From Nepenthes gracilis (Eukaryota; Streptophyta; Magnoliopsida; Caryophyllales; Nepenthaceae): a stretch of DNA of 64,000 nt. Positions 55,619 through 64,000 of the stretch are shown one piece after another. The position numbers and the translations under genes were made by a program. The stretch covers positions 12,658,923-12,722,922 of the forward strand of contig BSYO01000022.1 of the NCBI GenBank assembly GCA_033239525.1. The letters are read 5' to 3'. The notes below the pieces were generated by a model. It did not search any database. It was not told the origin of the DNA and worked only from the letters and a program-made list of their open reading frames with translations. Each line of letters begins with the position of its first letter. The stretch's first letter is position 1.

Positions 55619-56581
55619 TGATGGGTACGGTCGTAAATGGGCTAGCCCAAAGGCAAGGCCCATGGATGAGCGGAGAGCCAAGAGGATTGCGGCCCACAGC
55701 TCACTCCCACGAAGGCCCAGAACCAAACAACAGAGCGGTCAACACAGGAGGGTTGACTCGGCATTACTAACTAAAAATGAGCGACGATGGCCGCCTTGCA
55801 GCACCTTGCATGCAGGAAGAACTTGCCAAAATTGCCCCAAGACAGCTTAGTTGATATCCCTTGAATATTGTCACGATCATGCAATCTCTCCCTAAATGGC
55901 AACAATGATCTAGCGGATCTTTTCCAATGGAAACTATTATAACTGTTGCCCCCATCATTGCTATGAAGAAGGAACCTTCTCAATTGGCAAAGATTACCAT
56001 AATGGGCGCCTGCATTTCCCGTGATAGCTTGCCAAATCTGTGCGGATAGTCGTCAACCAGCCTTAGTGCCCTGGCTGGGTTGAACTAGCTTAAGCACTAT
56101 AAATGCACTCTCACTCCCACGGGTAGGGGATAGGAACACTTTAAAGTCTATAGAAGAATGGCTCTTTGCCTAAAAAGCCTCCAAGAAGTCTCTCACAGCT
56201 CTCACACACACACTCTCAAGCTACTCTCTGTTAAGCGCACCATCATCACCAAGCCACTCCCCCCGAGTGCACTGCATTCTCCTAAAGTAGTCTCCTAACC
56301 GGATGCACCCAAACACTTAACTCCTGAACCCACACATCATCCATGCACGCTTTCTTGCATCCTTCATCCTTCTATCCATTTGAGAAAGATATCTAGTTTG
56401 AGTATCGGAGGATATATTGGGGAGCGAGTTTTACAAATCTTTTGATATTTCGTTCGTTCAATTGTGATATTTAGGATCCAAACTATTAGGAATAGAGACT
56501 AGACCGCTTCAATTCGATCAGCTTAGGAAGACCAACTGGCTTCCTAACTCATGAAGTAACTTGGATCCGGAGGACGCATCA
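55619..56581 (+). repeat. 5' LTR of the Tat-like element
   Basis: 963 bp with TATA box 'ctataaatg' (56098) and a CT-rich leader ('ctctcacacacacactctca'). The last 530 bp match the 3' LTR remnant ('gaggatatatt(g/a)gggagcgag'). Confidence 0.88.
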
Positions 56582-56600
56582 TTGGTGCTGCCTATGTTAA
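56582..56600 (+). other. Primer-binding site of the Tat-like element
   Basis: 'ttggtgctgcctatgtt' directly after the LTR corresponds to the 'TTGGCGCCGTCTGTGG' site of Tat-like gypsy elements, with several changes. Confidence 0.7.
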
Positions 56601-56689
56601 CTGATCTAAAGGCATAACCACCATCATCATAGAAGCAAACATGGTCAATACCCGAGCTTAAGCCAACGTTCCGACGAAGGGCGCTACCT

Positions 56690-57728
56690 CCAATGGCGAC
56701 AACTCCTCGGGTAGCCATGCGGATGAGTGCTCGACACTCTTCATGCAAGTGCGTACTACCTAGATGGATAACATCTCCCAAATGCTCTCGACCCCTTGTG
56801 CACCCCAGGGTTAAGAGAGGCTGGGGGATCCTTCCTCCACTGCCCACACCTCAGCTTCAAAAAGGAAGAGCCAAAAAAAGAAGTGGTCGTCTAGGAAGAT
56901 GTAACGACCTGACGGCCTAGAAGCTCGAGCTGCTTCGAGTGACAGGGCCCGATCACGATTGGATGGCCAACTGTGTCAGAAGACACAGGATGAGAGCTCG
57001 AATTAGTGGAATCCTTGCTATTCACTTGATGAATGAAGGCCACCAGTCCAGGATGGGAATTTGTGCAACACCAAGTCGGTGAGTGCTAGTAGTCGCCTAG
57101 CCCAGCACCACTCGCCGAAGCACTCAGAGTTGAGGACTTACCTCAATGCAAAAAGGACTACGGCCCCTCCTCGGATGGAGGAAAAAGTAGAAAAGATGTG
57201 ATAGCATGTGTTCAGAGGAAGAATTGAGGGCTACTTTGCAGATTAAGAAGATCGCCATTCACAATGAAAATCCAGATGCAGTCTCTCTCTCACAAGTTTA
57301 AGATACCAACTCCAGAGTCCTACGACAAGAGCACTGATCCCATGGACCATCTGCACCACTTCCACACCCTTCTAAGCTTCCAAGGCCTGGATGAGGTTGC
57401 CATGTGCCTCCAGTTCCCTCTAACTCTCAGGGGAGACATCTAGATCTAGTTTTATCATTTACAACCAAATTCAATTTGAACATTCTAGGAGTCAGCTGAT
57501 AGCTTCTTGTCATAGTTTACCTTTAGCCAAATGAAGGAGAAGCAGCCTTGGCACCTCACTCACATCAAGCAAGGGCCAAACAAAAATCTAAAGGATTTTT
57601 TGGCCCAATTCACCACTAAGGCTCAGCGGATTGCCAAGCTCACTGACGAAGTGAAGCTAAGCACTTTTAAATTGACTCTAGAGTCAAGCGAGTTCTTCAA
57701 GCATCTAGCCCACAAATCTATGGGATAG
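56690..57728 (+). pseudogene. Tat-like gag remnant
   Basis: FKIPTPESYDKSTDPMDHLHHFHTLLSFQGLDEVAMCLQFPLTLRGD (about 57297) is the Tat gag entry block. The frame 57531..57728 gives KQGPNKNLKDFLAQFTTKAQRIAKLTDEVKLSTFKLTLESSEFFKHLAHK, corresponding to 'ikQ...EsLr.yv.rFn.ea..i......v...a...Gl....f...L'. Stops and a frameshift occur between them. The sequence upstream to 56690 is the poorly conserved gag leader. Cut at 57728 into LTR sequence. Confidence 0.8.
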
Positions 57729-58297
57729 CCATCAGCTAGCCTTGTCACCCAAGTAGGGTTGAGCTGGCTCAGGCGCTATAAATATCCCCTCGCTCCCATG
57801 GACAGGGGATAAGCATACTTGCAAGCCCACAAAAGAACAACTCACTGCCCAAAAATCCTCTAAGACGTCTTTCACTGCTCTCACACATACACTCTCTCAA
57901 GCCGCTCCTTGTCAAGCGCACTACCATCTTCAAGCTGCTCCCCACTCATGCACACCACCGTCCCTAAGCTGCCCCCGTAGAGCTCACTGCCTTCTCTCGA
58001 AGTCGTCTCTCAACCAGACACACCCAAACACTTAATCCTTGGACACGCGCATCATCCACGCACACTTTCTTGCATCATCGCAATTTTTATCCATTTGAGA
58101 AAGATTTTTGACTTGAGTGTTGGAGGATATATTAAGGAGCGAGTCCTACCGATCTTCTAACCTTTCGTTTGTTTACTTATATTGTACAGGATTCAGATTA
58201 TCAAGAATAGAGATTGAATCCATTTCGATTCAACCCACTTAGGAAAACCAAGTAGCTCTCTAACCGGTGTAACAACCCAGATCCGGAGGAAGCATCA
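57729..58297 (+). repeat. 3' LTR of the Tat-like element, 5'-truncated
   Basis: Starts at the point matching about 56046 of the 5' LTR ('gata(g)ccatcagctagccttgt'), so the first 430 bp are missing. TATA 'ctataaata' at 57776. Confidence 0.85.
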
Positions 58298-58302
58298 TAT
58301 CT

Positions 58303-59270
58303 AAAACATTTTCAAATTAGAAAAAAAGTAAAATATCTATTTCATTTTATAAAATAGAGTTCTTATCTAATAGTTATATAAAAATAGTATGTACAGTTAA
58401 ATAGTCAAAGATTTTATAATTTTCTTAATAAAATCTCAAGTGTAAACATAAATTTTCAAAATATCTATATATTCTCTAAAGTAGACATGCATATAAAAGA
58501 TATTCAAAATGGACAAATGCATGTACATTGTAGTGGCAATTAAAGAAATATCAAGAGATTTCAACAATACATCTCTATATATTCTCTCTTTTCTTTCTCT
58601 CTCTCTTCATCTCTATTATCTGCACAAAAATGCCAAAAAAATCAAGCAAATACCCTTATATAACAAGACTAGTGCATGTGCTTCAATAATTCACTCATCA
58701 AGCATAGAGACCAAATATATGTACGCATGAGCATGCTGAGCTACACACGAGCATCAACCTTACCGCTAAACCAAATGCATGTATGCACAAGCATGACTCG
58801 TATTACAAACCCATGCACAAGCACGCATTTTCCATGCACACATGCCACCCATTCTTCTAGTAACACTACTCCATGTACAAATGCTACACAAGCACACATC
58901 AGAACCTGGCCCTCATGTCTCTAGTACTTAATGTTTATTTCCAAATATGTAGTTATTCTTCAAATGAAACCAACACATAATAATTATGATGTCATAAATA
59001 TAAATTGGATATTCAAGTGTTAAAAGTATGTCCTTTTTATAAAATTTCATCCCCTAAATAATGTACTTATCAAATAAACAAATTCAGATACTTCTCCCAA
59101 ATCTCGTCATTATGTTCGCAAGTCACTTTCTCAAACAAATGATTTCTCCAAAGTATATTAATGAAAGGAATTATCTTTGTAAGCAAAACATGTTCTCATC
59201 TTCTCAAAATATGAGCCGATACTTCTATATACATCCAAATCTCATTAATCTACAATGGTTTATATTCTAT
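58303..59270 (-). repeat. Gypsy copy E LTR, fragment 3
   Basis: Continues 55618 across the Tat insertion (joined, it reads '...atttta/tatatct/aaaacatttt'). It contains the pyrimidine tract (58575..58610) and the 'catgcacaagcacgcatt' type U3 sequence that precedes the LTR start on the minus strand. Confidence 0.6.
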
Positions 59271-59800
59271 GATATGTAAAGGATTAAAAACATACTTTTG
59301 AAGTATCAAAACATAAATTATGTCATGAAAATTGGCTAAATTAGGAGGTAAGACAAATTTATAAGTAACATTTTCGACTCGCTATAAAATATCCAATGGC
59401 TCAGTAAACCTCGACTCACTATAAAACTCCTTCACCAGGGTTGTCAAAATACATTTCCTTGGAGATACCATTAAGAATGCATGATCACCACCTCAAAGCT
59501 CAAATTAGACCTCCTATGATCCGTGTAACTCTTTTATTGACTCTAAGTGACTATCAAAGGATCCTAAAGCAATTTAATCTGGTCCAGTGTCTCCTAGATG
59601 ATTTCACAATGTAAAAGCTTGTAATCACTAATCTCTTTCTAATTGATCGAAGACTAACATATCCTTTCATACAACACTTCAAAAAGTGCTACCTCAATAC
59701 TTCATTGATATATATTATTATATGTAAATTCAGCTGGAAAAAAAATTAGTGAATCCCTATTTTTAAAATGTTTCAACCCTTTTTAAAATTACAAAAGTAA
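59271..59800 (-). pseudogene. Gypsy integrase C-terminus of copy E
   Basis: Minus strand: ALRWxxHAFLMVSP (59480), GEGVL.. with frames giving TEPLDILxRVENVTYKFVLPPNLANFHDIIYVLILQKYV near 59310..59400. This matches 'GDHVFLKVSP...GKLSPRyiGPfeil.RvG.vaYrLaLPP.la.vHdVFHVSmLrKYv'. It is the integrase segment missing from copy A. Confidence 0.75.
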
Positions 59801-60354
59801 AATCAATGAGAATATATGATACACGTATAGTTCGAGTGGTACAATATACTAAATCTTAACCAACTTATTTCTGACTTGTGACCCCTACCAAGAAATTTCT
59901 TGGATTTGCTTCTAACAGTGGAATTAGTCACCTTCTAGTCTTCTTATTGATCTTACTTCATGAGCCATAAAATCTCTATGCACCACTAAATTTAATGTCT
60001 CGGCGAAGGCTTATAGGCTGGAAAAGGTGTCTACAACGAAGAAAACTAGAATAATGTGGGATGATGACAACTTTGGCACTAAATCTCAAGAATAAATAAA
60101 TGGTTTTCTCAAAAGTAGCTCCTCACATGTATTAAGAAGGATTTTCAAAGTGTAACCATTTTTCCTTGTTTTTCGGAGTTTTCTAAGAGTTTGGTGGTAT
60201 TTATAGAGAAAGCAGAAAACTAGCTCCAAAACATGCGGTAATGTGGAAGTGTGTGCCCTAGAGCATGTGCCCCATATAGGCGTGTGTCATGCAGAGATGG
60301 TTTAACAAGAAGTTTGCACCCCAATGTAAGTGCACTGGTTAGGCACATATCAGG
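59801..60354. other. Unassigned stretch, LTR-like on the minus strand
   Basis: No gene recognised. On the minus strand 'ctctataaatacc' (complement of about 60190..60203) resembles an LTR TATA box followed by a leader, so part of another LTR is possible. Confidence 0.35.
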
Positions 60355-62800
60355 TGTAAGGCCCGAGTTTTTTATTGTGATAATTATTGGTAATTAGGCA
60401 AATATAATTACAATTGAGATCAAATGTTGTGAATATTAGATCAAGAGTCAAAATTAAATTGGTTAACTCGACACCTGAAGTAGGCCCGACCTACACTAAA
60501 GCTCCAAATCTAGTAGGGTTGCACTTGAGGCTCACCCGTGGGCCGCTCAAGTGAGTGGTTGGCAAAGAATGCCTACTCGATGCATGCTCAACTTGAGCTA
60601 CCCGAGGCCTAGCACCCAACAAATTCCTGAGGCAAGCTTGAGTATAAGGCTACATAAATGTAGCACCCGAGCTCATTTTTGGTCATTTTGTAGAATTTTT
60701 CCAAAGAAGAGAGAGAGAGTCTAGGAGAAGAGAGAGAAAGAGGAAGAGAGAGAAGGCTTAAGGAGGTCAAATTCAAGTAATTTAAGGTTAGAATTTGATA
60801 AATTTAGAGTAAAGGTAAGTGAACCTCCAAGTCTCTTTCCCTTGTTGTTGATTTTTGCTGATATCTTGGGGCATTTTCTTATCCAAATGCTCATGTAAGC
60901 TTTGAAAATCGAAGTTTAATGTTATGTTACTCTTACATGTGAACTTCTCATCATTTTGTAACAAAATTCTAAGAAAATTCATGCCTAAGTTCATATATGA
61001 TGAATATGTATATTGTTTCTACACTCTATGCCTCAAATGTGTTCTAAAAATTTGATATTATGATCCTGCATTTCATGGTTAACCCTCTTGCATGTTTAGA
61101 AAATATATAAGATATGTTCTGGAGAGCCATGAAAATACCTTGCATGCATGTTATTTGAGCTAAAAATTTACAGAAAAATTTCACATGTTGAATTATGTAT
61201 TTTTGGTTAATGAATTTTGATTTTTCATATCTTAAAATTATAACATAAGGCTTTGCATGCTTTAAACTATTAATCATATATCTTATATAAGCTGAAAAAT
61301 GCATACAATTTAGCCTTCATAATCTAGAATTCGGTACACTTGCTAATTTTACACACTGTTGCTCAATTTCTACACCTTATGGCAAATTTCATGCACTACA
61401 TGCTAATTTAGCATCTCATATATTAAAATTATATTAGAGTATGATTTTCACGAAAGTATAAGTTTATCATGAAAAGAAAATATAGAATTATGAATAAAAA
61501 CTCGACAATTATGTTAAGTTATAATGAAAACTTTTTTAGAAGGATAAAAATTGAGAATTAAGAAAAATAGTATAGAGTGTCCCTAAGATAAGCATTGGAC
61601 TATAGATGATGATTTAATGGGTGGTATATTATGACATACCTTAATATATTATAATAGTATATTGATATCTAAACCTATCATCCATGGGTGAGAAGTGATA
61701 TTTGACCCCGTCTATAGGGTTATATGTAGAAGGCCTACCTTCAAATCCTGAATAGAAGCTTATGATATTTAGTTGTGAAAATATATATAACCCAATCTTC
61801 AATTATCTACTCCTTTAGTCGGTAAAACGTATTGGCCTCGGTCCCTAAAGAAAAATGAGAATTGACCATGTTTTTGATGGCTAAGATTCAGAAGAAATAT
61901 GATAAGAATAAGATAAGAAATTTAAAAATGCATTACGTTAATTTTCTGCACAAGTTCATATCTTTGCATCCGATCACGTTTTATGTTTCTTCAGATATGT
62001 TTTAAGTATAAAGTATGCATGTTTCTTGATATATTATGTACCTTATTGAGCTCTTGGGTCATTTTCTTGTTATTTTACTAACCCCTCAGAGGAGATGTAT
62101 GAGTTATTTGTAGATGAGTAGCAGCCATGATCGGGGAGTGTTCACAAAATTTTAGTTTAGAAGTTCATGAATGCTTTATTTGGTTAATATTTCTGGATAA
62201 TATTTAATGTATCTATATATTGTATTTTAGTTTGATTTCAGTTTTGGACAATGGGTTATGAAGTATTTGGCTTCGAACTGCGTCTAGATGTCTCATGTGT
62301 TGTGTTATGGTGTCCGATGTCGATTAATCTATCAATCTAAACTTCAGCAACTTATGATTGGATTAGATGATGCATTTAGTTGATATTTTGAGTTTGGACA
62401 GTAGGTTGTATTCAGTTAAGGATCGTTGTGGTCTTATGTATTAATTTAGGTGTCATTTGTCTATTGTTGGATGACAGTTTGGTTGAGTCAGTCATTGAGG
62501 TTTCATCGGTGAAGTCATGAATGTTTATTTTGCTTTCACAGATTATATTGTATTGATATTTGTATTTGATCAGGTATCATCCCTTGCATAAGATCCAATA
62601 TCATGTTGTTCGGGCGGTGGTTGAAGCCAATTGTGACATGGCAATCGATTTGGGTCCTATGATAAATATTAATTTTTCTATTCTGTAGTTGGTCATGATA
62701 GTGACATGGAGTTCAAGTACGAGGGATTATTTAGAGGATAATTAGATAACTAATAATTATGATTAAGAGTTAACTTAGAATCATGTCTTGGGATGTGATA
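60355..62800 (+). repeat. 5' LTR of copy D
   Basis: TGTAAGGCCCGAG...GGGATGTGATA, about 2,446 bp. It gives the most complete LTR of this family here. It holds a purine-rich leader (60700..60760), AAG|GTAAGT at 60814/60815 and the TACTAACCCCTCAG block ending at 62089. Confidence 0.8.
60815..62089 (+). other. Putative intron inside the D LTR
   Basis: Donor AAG|GTAAGT, branch-like TTTTACTAAC (62074..62083) and CCCCTCAG acceptor ending at 62089. The TACTAAC/AG block is conserved in the LTRs of A (minus strand, about 23119..23145), B (25678..25690; 30850..30870) and D. Confidence 0.45.
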
Positions 62801-62809
62801 TTGTTAAGG

Positions 62810-62820
62810 TGGTATCAGAG
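62810..62820 (+). other. Primer-binding site of copy D
   Basis: 'tggtatcagag', intact initiator-Met type primer site, about 10 bases after the LTR end. Confidence 0.88.
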
Positions 62821-62913
62821 AAATTGTAAAGAGATGCCTTAAGGATTGACCCTGGTTGATTTTGGTTTGAGGATTCTAATTCAATTAATATATTTCTGCG
62901 TTAGGACTAAGAG

Positions 62914-63900
62914 ATGGAAGGATTTGGAGGCAACCCTAGATCAAACTTTCACCCAAATCGTGAGATACAATATATGAACTTTATGGCAAGGATGATCGAT
63001 GTTATGGAGATGATGGTTCGAGGTCAGCCAAACTCAAAACCAATCATGACATCAATGCATCCAGGAGCTTCAGCTTATGATCAATTTGCCAACGAAGGGG
63101 TTCCAGAATGTATGAGAGATTTGAACTTGACGAAGGCAGAGACTTGGATTTGGAGTATTTAGAAGGTGTTTGCCGTGATTTGTTGCCTCGAAGAAGATAA
63201 GGTGATGTTTGTCGCATATAAATTGGAAGGCAAGGCGTACCATTGGTGGTCCATGAGGAAGTGAGCTATGGGCATGGAAGACCATGAGATAACATTGGAT
63301 ATGTTCGTTGATACTTTTATGGACAAGTACTTCCCAACAAGCTTTTAGGAGCAAAATGAGAATGAGTATGCATAGCTGAGGCAAGAAAATCAGACTGTGG
63401 CCAAGTATGATGTAAAATTCATAGAGTTGTCACATTATACTCTGCATATGATCTATGATGAGGCAAGAAAGGTGAGGACATTTCAACAAGGATTGAAGGA
63501 TAAAATTTGGAAACAGCTTGTGACCCTCAAGTTGAAGACTTATAGAGATGTATTGGACCGAGCCCTACTATTAGAGAATGAGCTTGAAAGGAAAAAGTTC
63601 TTAGACGGCTAGTTGTAGAGGTCAAAGTTTTGGCCAGAGTTTGGGATTAGGAAGATCTCATAAGAAAGAAAAATCTATGGAGAAAGGAAAGAAAGGAGCT
63701 GAAAGTCAGACGGTGTCAGGCCAACAATCATCAATTCCCGCATGCCTGCATTGTGGAAAATAATATGGAGGGAGGCCTTGTTATAAAGCTTTAGGAGCTT
63801 GCTTCAATTGTGGTTTGCCTTCCCACTTGATTAAAGATTACCCTCATCTGAAAAGGCCAGCGAAAAAGAAGCCCAATGTATTGGGTAGAGCTTTTGTTGT
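62914..63900 (+). pseudogene. Gag of copy D
   Basis: Starts MEGFGGNPRSNFHPNREIQY and continues MNFMARMIDVMEMMV. A TAG at 63160 and other stops break it. The frame resumes VFAVICCLEEDKVMFVAYKLEGKAYHWW (Retrotrans_gag core), DMFVDTFMDKYFPTSF, VAKYDVKFIELSHYTLHMIYDEARKVRTFQQGL and LKLKTYRDVLDRALLLENELERKKF. Knuckles CLHCGK...CYKALGACFNCGLPSHLIKDYP follow at about 63747..63835 (last Cys is Tyr), then GRAFVVMVQHAKA. Confidence 0.88.
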
Positions 63901-64000
63901 GATGGTGCAGCACGCAAAGGCATAGCCCAACGTCGTGGAAGGTAATCTCACTATTTTTGATACTCTGGCTCATGTTCTATTAGATTTGGGGTCTACGTAT
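63901..64000 (+). pseudogene. Protease start of copy D, cut by window end
   Basis: NVVEGNLTIFDTLAHVLLDLGSTY matches the protease entry of copy A (VVECKLTIFEILTHVLLDSGSTH); the active-site DSG reads DLG. The rest lies outside the window. Confidence 0.85.

Larger units (their letters stand above)
55619..58297 (+). mobile_element. Small Tat-like gypsy element, internally deleted, TSD TATCT
   Basis: 5' LTR 55619..56581 (TGATGGG...CGCATCA) and 3' LTR remnant about 57729..58297 (...AGCATCA), flanked by TATCT at 55614..55618 and 58298..58302. A primer site related to TGGCGCC (ttggtgctgcc, 56582) follows the 5' LTR, as in Tat/Athila-type elements. Only part of gag remains between the LTRs. Confidence 0.88.
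60355..64000 (+). mobile_element. Gypsy (Tekay/Del-like) copy D, plus strand, 3' part outside window
   Basis: 5' LTR 60355..62800, PBS 62810, gag 62914..63900, protease start, then window end. Same family as A, C and E, judged by gag sequence and the reverse-complement LTR match (for example 61625..61680 against 23515..23575), but on the opposite strand. Confidence 0.88.

Overview
This is angiosperm nuclear DNA. It has GT-AG spliced exons, Ty1/copia and Ty3/gypsy LTR retrotransposons with plant lineage signatures, L1-type LINE debris and AT-rich intergenic sequence. The species cannot be named from the sequence. Only one host gene is convincing; almost everything else is layered retrotransposon sequence.

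Region 1 (1-13.4 kb): an eight-exon plus-strand gene (CDS 1988..13347, 336 codons plus stop) whose reading frame stays open across all seven junctions. It encodes a multi-pass membrane protein of a plant-specific family of unknown function. Intron 1 is about 8.56 kb and holds two old, gag-protease-only copia elements of one family, one carrying a nested 1,232-bp solo LTR. A related LTR lies at the window start, and another solo LTR sits just upstream of the gene.

Region 2 (13.4-17.7 kb): the 3' flank, an AT-rich stretch with a weak LTR remnant, a possible MITE, a 787-bp solo LTR with a perfect 5-bp target duplication (ATTCT), and an L1-type LINE fragment.

Region 3 (17.7-46 kb): a minus-strand gypsy array with layout LTR-internal-LTR-internal-LTR (copies A and C share the middle LTR). 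Element B (7.7 kb) was later inserted into the shared LTR. Element L (9.6 kb, 2.84-kb LTRs, TSD GTCTT) was later inserted into the gag of C. L looks young by its LTRs yet carries a thoroughly decayed pol, so it was probably mobilised in trans.

Region 4 (46-60.3 kb): a LINE RT fragment, then another minus-strand gypsy copy (E) of the A/C family. E is split by a copia array (LTR-gag-LTR-gag-LTR, 47517..55137) and by a small Tat-like gypsy element (55619..58297, TSD TATCT).

Region 5 (60.4-64 kb): a plus-strand gypsy copy (D) of the A/C/E family, with 5' LTR, primer-binding site, gag and the first part of protease, running off the window.

No intact autonomous element is present. Recurrent themes are gag-only or pol-decayed elements, LTR-sharing tandem arrays, and a conserved TACTAAC...AG splice-acceptor-like block inside the long gypsy LTRs. 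All similarity statements are by eye; no database search was run.
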